From: JABDMD01 sp965203475
GTDB lineage: Bacteria > Pseudomonadota > Gammaproteobacteria > UBA4575
Length of the DNA stretch: 64,000 nucleotides
Direction: 5' to 3'
NCBI GenBank assembly: GCA_965203475.1
Contig: OZ241890.1
Coordinates: 62,001-126,000, forward strand
Positions 1 to 7,202 of the stretch are shown here, in pieces. The translations under genes and the position numbers were made by a program. The notes below the pieces were generated by a model, which ran no database searches, was not told the origin of the DNA, and saw nothing but the letters and a program-made list of their open reading frames with translations. The stretch's first letter is position 1. Each line of letters starts with the position of its first letter.

Positions 1-207
1 AGGCCCTGAAGCCAACATTGTAGTTGCCGTATCACTTGAAGTGGCATCGCCTATCAAATTGGTCTCCATATCCGTGGTACAAATTCGACCAACTACACCA
101 TCACTTCGGCCAGTCATACTTACAAATGTTTCAAGTTCCGCTGCACTCACATAGGTCGAGCTAAGTCCACAGATGAGAATTATGCAAACTGCAATGAATG
201 TACGCAT
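1..207 (-). CDS. Secreted protein of unknown function, N-terminal part only
   Basis: The gene runs off the left edge, leaving 69 N-terminal codons. The first about 22 residues are a clear Sec signal peptide (MRTFIAVCIILICG, cleavage likely after VSA-A), so the product is exported. The mature part begins AELETFVSMTGRS and then reads GVVGRICTTDMETN. I recognise no family. The start is supported by a good Shine-Dalgarno (GGGGAAG) a few bases upstream of the ATG. A small Cys-containing ORF lies about 95 bases upstream on the same strand and could be co-transcribed. Confidence 0.6.
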   Translation of the reverse strand, partial: MRTFIAVCIILICGLSSTYVSAAELETFVSMTGRSDGVVGRICTTDMETNLIGDATSSDTATTMLASGP

Positions 208-302
208 TTCGACTTCCCCACTTTCGATGATGTCGTTTAGATCATCGTCGTTATTCTGCAACTAGTATAACCGTAAAGCTTCTACGAAAAACTGCACTTT
301 TG

Positions 303-461
303 TTACGTTTTTAGTGCTGGGCCACAGTTAGATTCGTAACGTACTGATTTTAAGGTTGGGAAAATAAATTTTCTACACCATCCGCGGTGAAACGTATTTT
401 CGATCTGTTGTTCCTGAATACAATCGTTTGCGGTACTTGTGCATCCATTTTCATCGTCCAT
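303..461 (-). CDS. Possible small Cys-containing protein, 52 aa
   Basis: An ATG-started ORF of 52 codons carries four cysteines (about residues 7, 14, 34 and 46) and a basic C-terminal half. It has no signal peptide and I recognise no family. The open frame extends some codons upstream of the ATG without a good ribosome binding site. It could therefore be the tail of a gene disrupted when the neighbouring 435-bp DUF411 repeat copy arrived. It is equally possibly non-coding. Confidence 0.25.
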   Translation of the reverse strand: MDDENGCTSTANDCIQEQQIENTFHRGWCRKFIFPTLKSVRYESNCGPALKT

Positions 462-499
462 GTGCACATAGACTAACTTATAGAAGACATTTTACGGAC

Positions 500-934
500 A
501 TCAAAACTGCTCCTCATAAGTACTGATGTGCGCATAAATTTCATGGGAGCCATCATTTTTAATAAGCAAAACATCATAAGGAGAAAATTGGTTATCAACT
601 TCCATACCGGGACTACCAACAGGCATACCCGGAACAGCAAGGCCAATAGCACCTACAGGTTTTTCGAGTAGGAATTGAACAATAAACTTGGCTGGTATAT
701 GGCCTTCAAAAATATATTGATCTTGGTAAACACCTGTATGACATGACAGATATTGGGAAATATTGGTAATTCTACTCTTTAATGCATTTACTTCAGGAGC
801 ATCTAGCGGGTGTGTATCAATATGAAAACCCGAATTTTCTAAATGTGTAATCCATTTGTTACAACAACCGCACTGCGGATTTTTATATACAGATAGCTTC
901 GTATTAGGACTATCTGCATAAATTAATGAAGTGC
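500..934. repeat. 435-bp direct repeat, left copy
   Basis: By eye this stretch is base-for-base identical to 3709-4143, in the same orientation, with sharp ends: the base before and the bases after the stretch differ. It contains all of the DUF411 coding sequence except the first codons of the signal peptide. No IS ends or transposase are visible at the borders. The two copies flank about 2.8 kb of accessory genes. Confidence 0.9.
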
Positions 935-1001
935 GCAATGAGAGCATTATTATGGCAGTATCGAATGTATCCAAAAGAATACCCAGAATGGGGATTGTCA
1001 T
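501..1001 (-). pseudogene. DUF411 metal-binding protein, 5'-replaced duplicate copy
   Basis: The body is identical to the intact DUF411 protein encoded at 3710-4189: the CGCC motif, the SCHTGVY segment and the C-terminus TYEEQF are all present. The first 16 residues, which form most of the signal peptide, are missing. The frame stays open upstream and could start at a distal ATG giving MTIPILGILLDTFDTAIIML. That segment is hydrophobic but is not the native leader, and I see no good ribosome binding site. Without an export signal it probably cannot do the periplasmic copper-related job of the intact copy. I treat it as a truncated duplicate, although expression as a membrane-anchored chimera cannot be excluded. 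Confidence 0.65.
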
Positions 1002-1351
1002 CGGTAGTAAACACAGTTCTTGAATTTACTGGAACAGGTGTGGAAAGTAACACTGTCGCGCAGCTACTTACCGGTGGTATTCAATGGGTTGTTACTTCGC
1101 GTTGGGTGCTAGAAAGTGGAGTTATTCAAAATCTTAATGGGTCAGATGAATACAAATTATATAATCAGTACAAGATTTCATTTTTGAAATATTATGGAAT
1201 TGTAAATGACTACGAACGGCCCCAAGCAGACACGTGTCAAATCATTTTACTAATTACCGGCGGATTAAGATATTTAGCAGGTGTCTCAACCTTAATTATT
1301 TTCAATACCTCTAAGCGGTGCGGTATGCTTCAGTATAAGAAAAGCGCCTAG
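926..1351 (+). CDS. Hypothetical ORF overlapping the repeat edge
   Basis: This open frame of 141 codons begins inside the left repeat copy and continues through the unique sequence after it. An ORF of this length is not expected often by chance at this base composition, so it may be what is left of a gene whose 5' end was replaced by the repeat. The product has one plausible hydrophobic segment near residues 104-125 (IILLITGGLRYLAG) and no motif I know. There is no convincing ribosome binding site for the ATG. It ends shortly before the DsrC-like gene. Confidence 0.25.
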   Translation: MKCAMRALLWQYRMYPKEYPEWGLSSVVNTVLEFTGTGVESNTVAQLLTGGIQWVVTSRWVLESGVIQNLNGSDEYKLYNQYKISFLKYYGIVNDYERPQADTCQIILLITGGLRYLAGVSTLIIFNTSKRCGMLQYKKSA

Positions 1352-1369
1352 ATAAGGTGATGTAACGTT

Positions 1370-1714
1370 ATGAAATTTGAAATTAATGACAAAACCATTG
1401 AAACCAATGAACAAGGATTTTTAGTAAATCTAGATGACTGGAATGAGGATGTGGCATCTCATTTAGCCGAACAAGATGGGATTACGCTTTACGTAGACCA
1501 TTGGGAACTAATTTTATATTTTCGCGAATATTATGTAGAAAATTTAGTAAATCCTACGATGCATCAAATAGTGCTCACGCTAGGAAAGCAAAAAGATAAA
1601 CATTTTCATGATTTAAAAGAATATGAAAAACACATCTATAAGCTTTTCCCAACCGATCCAATACACGAATTGTGCAAACTTGCAGGTCTTCCAATGCCAC
1701 AACCAGATACTTGA
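1370..1714 (+). CDS. DsrC/TusE-family sulfur-relay-like protein lacking the C-terminal cysteine
   Basis: The 114-aa product aligns with the DsrC/TusE family along its length: the N-terminal GFLVNLDDW block, the DHWELILYFREYY helix, LYKLFP-like IYKLFPTDP and the C-terminal arm LAGLPMP. DsrC carries persulfide on two C-terminal-arm cysteines, CysA and the penultimate CysB; TusE keeps only CysB. Here the arm reads HELCKLAGLPMPQPDT, so a cysteine sits at the CysA place and the CysB position is Asp. That is the reverse of TusE. Sulfur-carrier activity through CysB is therefore not possible, and a regulatory or single-thiol role is more likely. The gene lies between the DUF411 repeats, convergent with tetR, and not in a dsr or tus operon. 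Confidence 0.8.
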   Translation: MKFEINDKTIETNEQGFLVNLDDWNEDVASHLAEQDGITLYVDHWELILYFREYYVENLVNPTMHQIVLTLGKQKDKHFHDLKEYEKHIYKLFPTDPIHELCKLAGLPMPQPDT

Positions 1715-1891
1715 AAAAAATAAATGTCTGTTAACGGCCCTGAGCACAGGATGTGCGAACATGAATTGCAACAAGGATGTTGTATCAGATATAAACTCTT
1801 AAGAATGTCTGGTAACGACTCAAAGCGGAGATTCAATATATATGTTAATTTTTTAAATATCGTTTAAAGGAATTATTTGATATATAATTAG

Positions 1892-2476
1892 TTATACTTC
1901 GATTAATTTTAAAACGTTTTTCATAGAATTAGTGCATGCATTTTTACTCATAGCACCTTTAGACATCGCTAACATTCCTGTGTACGCTACAATTATCATC
2001 TGAGAAAGTTCATTTGCAGTGTAATCTTTACGAAATTGGTTTAAAGCTTGGCCCTCTTCAATTTTCTTGGCTAATATTTTTTGTGTACGTGTAAAATATT
2101 CTTTAACTTTTTGTGCGGCTTCTTCATCTTGATATGCGCGCTCCACCAAAGAATTTACAATTAAACAACCTCTCTTAACAGTTTGCCCGCAAACTTTGGT
2201 TAATACTGTGTTAATCCATAGCCTCAGTGCATCTTTAGGTGTACGGCCACTTTCAATAGTTTTTACGTTAAATTTATGGACGTTATCAAGATATCGCTCT
2301 AATGCAGCGATAAAAAGTGAATGCTTATCACCAAAAGCCTTATAGATACTCCCTTTTTGTAAATTCATCGTATCCATCAAATCAGATAAAGATGTAGCCT
2401 TATAGCCTTGGCTCCAGAACGCATGCATCGCCTTCTCTAATGCTTGGTTCATGTCAAATTCTCTTGGTCGACCCAT
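1892..2476 (-). CDS. TetR/AcrR-family transcriptional regulator
   Basis: The 194-aa protein has a TetR-type N-terminal DNA-binding domain: GRPREFD start, a helix-turn-helix around residues 25-48 with GYKATSLSDL and GSIYKAFGDK. A helical C-terminal ligand domain follows, with cysteines near CGQTVKRGC and a C-terminal one, which could suit sensing of an electrophile or thiol-reactive compound. It is divergent from the secreted repeat-protein gene. One operator-like site lies just upstream of its own start and two lie upstream of the other gene, so autorepression and control of the neighbour are likely. The effector cannot be read from the sequence. Confidence 0.9.
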   Translation of the reverse strand: MGRPREFDMNQALEKAMHAFWSQGYKATSLSDLMDTMNLQKGSIYKAFGDKHSLFIAALERYLDNVHKFNVKTIESGRTPKDALRLWINTVLTKVCGQTVKRGCLIVNSLVERAYQDEEAAQKVKEYFTRTQKILAKKIEEGQALNQFRKDYTANELSQMIIVAYTGMLAMSKGAMSKNACTNSMKNVLKLIEV

Positions 2477-2514
2477 TATTAGCTCCGTATAGATTAAACA
2501 AGATAAGCATACCT

Positions 2515-2537
2515 ATTAGGAACCATTTGGTCAATAA
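2515..2537 (-). promoter_or_regulatory. TetR-type operator-like site 1
   Basis: On the minus strand this reads TTATTGACCAAATGGTTCC followed by TAAT. It shares the TTGACC-N4-GGTTCCTA pattern with the two sites on the other side of the intergenic region. The core is an imperfect inverted repeat (GACC/GGTT). It lies about 40 bp upstream of the tetR start codon, where it would overlap the tetR promoter. Confidence 0.65.
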
Positions 2538-2576
2538 CTTAATTTTATTGGCCATAAAAAACTTTGAAGTAAGATA

Positions 2577-2600
2577 TTGTTGACCGATCAGTTCCTATTA
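2577..2600 (+). promoter_or_regulatory. TetR-type operator-like site 2
   Basis: The site reads TTGTTGACCGATCAGTTCCT followed by ATTA. It matches site 3 at nearly every base and site 1 in inverted orientation. It lies about 95 bp upstream of the repeat-protein start codon. Confidence 0.65.
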
Positions 2601-2615
2601 TGTACAGTATATTCA

Positions 2616-2640
2616 TTGTTGACTGATTGGTTCCTAATAA
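2616..2640 (+). promoter_or_regulatory. TetR-type operator-like site 3
   Basis: The site reads TTGTTGACTGATTGGTTCCT followed by AATAA. It starts 39 bp after site 2, close to four helical turns, so two TetR dimers could bind on about the same face of the DNA. The TTGACT element may also serve as a -35 box for the downstream gene, in which case bound repressor would block polymerase directly. Confidence 0.65.
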
Positions 2641-2693
2641 GACCTCACCAACATAAAAGTACTTACAAACTAATTACATTAAGGAGATTAGAT

Positions 2694-3101
2694 ATGAAAG
2701 CAAAAACATTAGTAACAGTATTTTTGCTCGGTGCATCGCAATTCGGCTCTGCTGCTGTGGTTGATCCTGACTGCCTTGAAGCCTCAGTAAACGATACCAT
2801 TCAGTGTGAAGTAATTGTTGCCGGTGGTCCAAATACGAAGTTCGACCAAACCGCGCAAACACCCAGCGTTCACTATGGAGACGTTATTGCGCAAACTCCG
2901 AATATTACATACGGAGAACTATTTGCCGGTGGTCCAACTACAAAATTTGACCAAACTGCACAAGCGCCAAGTATTCACTATGGAGATGTCATTGCACAAA
3001 CTCCAAACATTCAATATGGAGAGTTATTTGCAGGTGGGCCCAACACGAAATATGATCGTGTTGCACAAATGCCCAGTGCTCAATATGCCGAGATTGTTTA
3101 A
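2694..3101 (+). CDS. Small secreted protein built of 35-residue tandem repeats
   Basis: The true start is the ATG preceded by AAGGAG. An open frame continues further upstream but crosses the operator sites. The 135-aa product has a Sec signal peptide (MKAKTLVTVFLLGASQFGSA) and a short linker with two cysteines (PDC, IQC). It then has two full repeats and one partial repeat of 35 residues with the pattern AGGPNTKFDQTAQxPSxHYG then DVIAQTPNIxYGELF. The repeats are rich in Gly, Pro, Gln, Thr and Tyr and almost free of hydrophobic clusters, which suggests an extended or fibrous mature protein. I recognise no family. The divergent tetR and its operator-like sites imply induction by a specific signal. 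Confidence 0.8.
   Translation: MKAKTLVTVFLLGASQFGSAAVVDPDCLEASVNDTIQCEVIVAGGPNTKFDQTAQTPSVHYGDVIAQTPNITYGELFAGGPTTKFDQTAQAPSIHYGDVIAQTPNIQYGELFAGGPNTKYDRVAQMPSAQYAEIV
2820..3098 (+). repeat. 105-bp coding tandem repeat, 2.7 copies
   Basis: Unit 1 is 2820-2924, unit 2 is 2925-3029 and the partial third unit starts at 3030. Differences between units are mostly at third codon positions, which points to selection on the protein and some age for the duplication. Confidence 0.85.
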
Positions 3102-3281
3102 TGGAGATGTTTCTCAAGGATGATACGAGAACAGGGATGTTCAACTAAATTAATTTCTAATAGAATTTAATTAATGGTTGCTATTAGTCGATAGCAAACT
3201 TAATCAACGGGGAAACTGATTGGTATCAACAAATTGCAAATCTAAAATGCCCGATATTGACCCAAAGTTGGCATAATTTTC

Positions 3282-3638
3282 ATGGACATTAACACCAGAC
3301 GTGTATACGAAGATGTGCAAAAACATGATGGAGCTAGGATTCTTGTAGACCGTTTATGGCCGCGAGGAATTAAGAAAGAAAAAGCAAAAATAAATTTTTG
3401 GGCAAAAGATGTTGCTCCCTCCAATGACCTAAGAAAATGGTACAATCACGAACCGTCAAAATGGGAAGAATTCAAAGCACGTTATTTTAAAGAACTAGAC
3501 CAAAATGAAAAGGCGTTAACTGAATTATTGAAATACTGTGATACAAAGATTGTGACATTTGTATTCGGTTCTAAGGAGACGCAATTAAATAACGCAACTG
3601 CACTGAAAGAATATATAGAAAAATATATAAAATTTTAG
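3282..3638 (+). CDS. DUF488 family protein (YeaO-like)
   Basis: This 118-aa protein matches the short DUF488/YeaO group. It has the hallmark RVYE near the start, VDRLWPRGIKKEKA at about residues 22-35, WAKDVAPSNDLRKWYNHEP and a C-terminal FVFGSKETQLNNATALKEY. The family is a small cytoplasmic alpha/beta fold with an unassigned biochemical role. A small inverted repeat about 85 bp upstream (TTGCTAT/ATAGCAA near 3178-3197) has no T-tract. The gene lies alone between the secreted repeat protein and the copper cluster, so its neighbours give no functional clue. Confidence 0.85.
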   Translation: MDINTRRVYEDVQKHDGARILVDRLWPRGIKKEKAKINFWAKDVAPSNDLRKWYNHEPSKWEEFKARYFKELDQNEKALTELLKYCDTKIVTFVFGSKETQLNNATALKEYIEKYIKF

Positions 3639-3708
3639 AATTATTTGAAATAAATAATCTTATCTCTATTATGTCTGCATTCTGGTCGAATGCGGGTATT
3701 TAAAGAAT

Positions 3709-4143
3709 ATCAAAACTGCTCCTCATAAGTACTGATGTGCGCATAAATTTCATGGGAGCCATCATTTTTAATAAGCAAAACATCATAAGGAGAAAATTGG
3801 TTATCAACTTCCATACCGGGACTACCAACAGGCATACCCGGAACAGCAAGGCCAATAGCACCTACAGGTTTTTCGAGTAGGAATTGAACAATAAACTTGG
3901 CTGGTATATGGCCTTCAAAAATATATTGATCTTGGTAAACACCTGTATGACATGACAGATATTGGGAAATATTGGTAATTCTACTCTTTAATGCATTTAC
4001 TTCAGGAGCATCTAGCGGGTGTGTATCAATATGAAAACCCGAATTTTCTAAATGTGTAATCCATTTGTTACAACAACCGCACTGCGGATTTTTATATACA
4101 GATAGCTTCGTATTAGGACTATCTGCATAAATTAATGAAGTGC
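3709..4143. repeat. 435-bp direct repeat, right copy
   Basis: Identical to 500-934. This copy is embedded in the intact DUF411 gene, so it is the likely source and the left copy the derivative. Recombination between the copies would delete or circularise about 3.2 kb. Confidence 0.9.
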
Positions 4144-4189
4144 TTGTTAGCAACAATAGTATGACGATGGTGCGATAAAAATTTCGCAT
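3710..4189 (-). CDS. DUF411 periplasmic metal-binding protein
   Basis: The 159-aa protein has a signal peptide (MRNFYRTIVILLLLTSTSLIYA) and a mature DUF411 domain. Visible motifs are the thioredoxin-like KNPQCGCCNKW near residue 35, with three close cysteines, then SCHTGV, GHIPA and the Met/Pro-rich GLAVPGMPVGSPGME. DUF411 proteins are found in copper and silver resistance loci and are thought to bind metal in the periplasm; the exact reaction is unknown. It is the first gene of a leftward-facing set with a multicopper oxidase and an outer-membrane efflux protein downstream on the other side. Its coding strand matches theirs, so all may be one copper regulon. Confidence 0.85.
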   Translation of the reverse strand: MRNFYRTIVILLLLTSTSLIYADSPNTKLSVYKNPQCGCCNKWITHLENSGFHIDTHPLDAPEVNALKSRITNISQYLSCHTGVYQDQYIFEGHIPAKFIVQFLLEKPVGAIGLAVPGMPVGSPGMEVDNQFSPYDVLLIKNDGSHEIYAHISTYEEQF

Positions 4190-4250
4190 GCGTTCCTCCT
4201 CAAGGAGTTTTCAACTTTGTAGTATAGAGTACATTCGCTCAATAAACTTT

Positions 4251-5561
4251 TTATATTTTTAGTCTAACCGGATTACCAAATGTTGGGTCGTCACTAATTT
4301 TTGCAGCGATTCTATTTTTTGGTGAGTCATACCAACCCGGATCGCTAAAATCGCCTTTTGCTAAGTTGTCTCGAACTTTAACAGTGGTAAACATTCCTCC
4401 CATTTCAATATTTCCGTACGGTCCAACGCCAGTCATCATTGCTAGAGTATTTCGTGGGCCCGGGTGATGTCCCATATCGGTGTGCTCTTGGTGTTCTGCC
4501 ATTCCGTGCTCACCCATGGCCATGAAACCCGGCAACATTTTTTGAATTTCTTCTTCAATACCCGATTGATCAACACCCAATGTATTTGGAATTTCATGAC
4601 CCATAGCATTCATGGTGTGATGTGCCATGTGACAATGAAAGGCCCAATCTCCAGGTTCTGCAATAAATTCGATGTCTCGAATTTGGCCTACACCCACAAT
4701 TTCAGTGGTTTCGCTTCGCCATTGTGATTGTGGCCAACGGCCTCCATCTGAACCTGTGACCCAGTACTGTACGCCATGCATATGCAATGGATGGTTCCAC
4801 ATCGATAAATTGGCCATACGTACACGTACACGTTCACCGGTGCGTGCCACTACAGGATCAATAAACGGAAAAACTTTGCTGTTCATGGTCCACAAATCAA
4901 AGTCTTGCAAAATGGATGGATCGGGACGATACGTACCAGGATGAATTCCCCAGTTATGTAACAAAAAACAATAATCACGATCAATAGACACCGATTCACC
5001 ATTTTTAGGATGAATGATAAACATTCCCATCATGCCTACTGCCATTTGTGTCATCTCATCGGCATGGGGGTGATACATATGGGTACCGTGTTGTTTTAAG
5101 GTAAACTCATAGGCAAATGTTTCGCCAGGTTTAATTTGTGGTTGATTTAATCCGCCAACACCATCCATTCCAGAGGGTAAAAGTAGACCATGCCAATGAA
5201 TAGTCGTGTGTTCTTGCAAACAATTTGTAACTAGTATTCGTACACGATCACCTTCCACAGCTTCAATGGTAGGCCCTGGGGTTGTTCCGTTATAACCCCA
5301 ACATTTGGCATCGGTGCCTGGTGCAAATTCATGTTCTACTTCCTCTGCAACCAAATGAAATTCTTTTACGCCATTTTTCATTTTGTAAGGTAATGTCCAG
5401 CCATTTAAAGTTCTACAGGGAAGATATGATTGATTTCCACCTGAAGAACTCGTTGTAGAAGCAACTGTTGATTCCATCGATTGCACGGTTTGTGTTGGTG
5501 CCAAACTTGCAGCGAGTGCACCAGCGCCTGTATATGATAAAAATTCTCTTCTTGAAGTCAT
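4251..5561 (-). CDS. Tat-exported multicopper oxidase
   Basis: The 436-aa protein begins with a twin-arginine signal (TSRREFLSYTGAGALAASLA). All four copper-ligand clusters are present: HWHG near residue 122, MYHPHAD, HPLHMHG, and HCHMAHHTMNAM, which supplies the type 1 ligands including the axial Met. The enzyme should oxidise Cu(I) or phenolic substrates and reduce oxygen to water in the periplasm. The region between and after the C-terminal ligands is Met/His-rich (MGEHGMAEHQEHTDMGHHPG), as in copper-tolerance oxidases. A strong AGGAG precedes the ATG. It follows a TolC-like gene in the same direction, so efflux and oxidation of copper are probably co-expressed. Confidence 0.9.
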   Translation of the reverse strand: MTSRREFLSYTGAGALAASLAPTQTVQSMESTVASTTSSSGGNQSYLPCRTLNGWTLPYKMKNGVKEFHLVAEEVEHEFAPGTDAKCWGYNGTTPGPTIEAVEGDRVRILVTNCLQEHTTIHWHGLLLPSGMDGVGGLNQPQIKPGETFAYEFTLKQHGTHMYHPHADEMTQMAVGMMGMFIIHPKNGESVSIDRDYCFLLHNWGIHPGTYRPDPSILQDFDLWTMNSKVFPFIDPVVARTGERVRVRMANLSMWNHPLHMHGVQYWVTGSDGGRWPQSQWRSETTEIVGVGQIRDIEFIAEPGDWAFHCHMAHHTMNAMGHEIPNTLGVDQSGIEEEIQKMLPGFMAMGEHGMAEHQEHTDMGHHPGPRNTLAMMTGVGPYGNIEMGGMFTTVKVRDNLAKGDFSDPGWYDSPKNRIAAKISDDPTFGNPVRLKI

Positions 5562-5588
5562 TTGATTTCTCCTAAATAAAAAATTCTG

Positions 5589-7097
5589 TTAATGATGTAG
5601 ATGCAAGTCATGTTCATCGTTTTTGGATGACGTGGTCGAATCATTTCCCATTTTATGTTCAGAGTGATCCTTGTGGTGATGGGAATGGTCCATGCCTGAA
5701 GCTTTTGGAGTGAGATAATCTTCTATATTGATATAAGCGTTTCCAACTAAAGCGGTGCTAGGTAATGTATTGCCTACCGCTTGGCTTAATTCAACACGTG
5801 CATGCCAGTAGTCTTTCACAGCACTTAAATAACCAAGATATGCTTCATACTCTTCTCGTTTAATTTCGAGTAGCTCAAAGGTTCCAATTAACATGAAGTT
5901 TTCTTGTTCTTGTGCACGCTCAACATCTTCTACACGAGCAGGTAACAGTCCTTTTTCGTACTCAATAATGCGCTCTCTTGCATTCAAAACTGCTGCATGG
6001 GCTAATCGCACATCATTTTCAATTACAACATCCAGGCGTTTTATTTCCGCTATCGCAATTCGTAATTCTGCACTTGCACGTAATTGTAAATCTCGGTTTT
6101 GAGAAAAAATCGGCAACTCCCATTCAAGTACTGGACCTGTTAATTGGGCGCCATCTGTTTCTCTTTCATGTTCGATTCCAATTTCAAGTTCACCTAGCCA
6201 ACGTGTCCAGTCCGTCACGCCTAGTTTATTTGCTAGCAAGTCAGCATTTTTGTGTGCTGCGCTATAATCAAGTCGAGAGTTACGCGCTAATTCTATTAAT
6301 GTGTCTAAATCATCTTCTTTTGTTACAGGCACAGGAAGCTGGGTAAATACTTCTAGTTCTTGTCCCAATGAAAATCCTAATAGATTTACAAGTTCCGAAC
6401 GTTTTTCAAAGGCCTCTGCATTTGCATGCAGTGACTCCAGTTTGGTTTCAGATGCAGTTATTTGTTCTTCAATAAACTCTCGAGGTGACAGGTTTCCAGC
6501 TTTGTCATATCGTTTAGCAAGCTCTAAGGATAACCAACCAGCTTTTGCAATTTGTGAATGTACGGCAGCCATCTGCTTGGCAGCCACATAGTCGTAATAC
6601 GCATTTTCTGTTTCGGTTGCAATTTCCAATACATCAGCTGCAACTAATTCTTTGACTCTTTCAAACTCTCCTTCCGCATGGTTCTTTCGTGAAGACAACG
6701 TAAGTAGACTGGCAAATGAAAAAATCAATCCATAAGTTGTAAGATTTTTATCACCTGATTCATTTGAATCTAGAGTAGAGAAATGAAACACTGGATTATG
6801 TACACGTCCTGCTTCATATACATCGGCTGCAGCAATGCCTAGTTCTTCATAGGTCTTAGTTAGTTGAGGGTTGTTTAATAAAGCAATCTGAATTGCGTTG
6901 TTAGAAGTGATTGGTTCGGTAGTTAATGTCTCTAAATATTCACTTTCATTCATTGAATCATGTTCCTCAATTGATACACCGCGTTCATTTACTAACGCAT
7001 TGACATCACTACGACCTAAATCTTCAGGTATAGAGGTACATGCTAATAATATAAAGCTAATACTAAAGTTAAATAATACTAATTTAAAAAAATTCAT
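5589..7097 (-). CDS. Outer-membrane efflux lipoprotein (CusC/TolC family) with His-rich tail
   Basis: The 502-aa protein has a lipoprotein signal with lipobox LLAC (Cys20), then two TolC-like helical repeats rich in Ala, Glu and Leu (ALLNNPQLTKTYEELGIAAA; ARERIIEYEKGLLPARVEDV). This marks it as the outer-membrane channel of a tripartite pump. The C-terminus is unusual: about 35 residues rich in His and Asp (HSHHHKDHSEHKMG, HDLHLHH), likely a periplasmic metal-binding tail. The inner-membrane RND pump and adaptor partners are not in this window. It sits upstream of the multicopper oxidase in the same direction, about 28 bases apart, so it is probably part of a copper-export operon. Confidence 0.85.
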   Translation of the reverse strand: MNFFKLVLFNFSISFILLACTSIPEDLGRSDVNALVNERGVSIEEHDSMNESEYLETLTTEPITSNNAIQIALLNNPQLTKTYEELGIAAADVYEAGRVHNPVFHFSTLDSNESGDKNLTTYGLIFSFASLLTLSSRKNHAEGEFERVKELVAADVLEIATETENAYYDYVAAKQMAAVHSQIAKAGWLSLELAKRYDKAGNLSPREFIEEQITASETKLESLHANAEAFEKRSELVNLLGFSLGQELEVFTQLPVPVTKEDDLDTLIELARNSRLDYSAAHKNADLLANKLGVTDWTRWLGELEIGIEHERETDGAQLTGPVLEWELPIFSQNRDLQLRASAELRIAIAEIKRLDVVIENDVRLAHAAVLNARERIIEYEKGLLPARVEDVERAQEQENFMLIGTFELLEIKREEYEAYLGYLSAVKDYWHARVELSQAVGNTLPSTALVGNAYINIEDYLTPKASGMDHSHHHKDHSEHKMGNDSTTSSKNDEHDLHLHH

Positions 7098-7202
7098 TTT
7101 TCTTTCCTATGCACATGTACAATCAGTTTAAAAGCTGACAGTAATTTATTCGAAAAGACATCCTTGAGGTATTAACCATCAAGGAATTGTTTATGCGCTA
7201 TT

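Noticed and set aside
1714..1730. Selenocysteine or readthrough at the TGA of the DsrC-like gene to recover the missing C-terminal thiol
   Set aside because: The aligned position of the missing Cys is an Asp codon before the TGA, the extension would be only a few lysines, and no SECIS-like hairpin is evident.
1724..1815. Two similar AATGTCTG-N-TAACG stretches between the DsrC-like gene and tetR
   Set aside because: The similarity is only about 13 bases and no symmetry or gene context supports a function.
2577..2693. N-terminal extension of the secreted repeat protein upstream of its ATG
   Set aside because: The extension covers two operator-like sites, lacks a ribosome site and would bury the signal peptide.
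2820..3098. 105-bp repeats as a possible mobile or CRISPR-like array
   Set aside because: They keep the reading frame, differ at third codon positions and are part of a secreted protein gene.
3178..3197. Inverted repeat TTGCTAT/ATAGCAA as a terminator of the repeat-protein gene
   Set aside because: The stem is short, AT-rich and not followed by a T-run.
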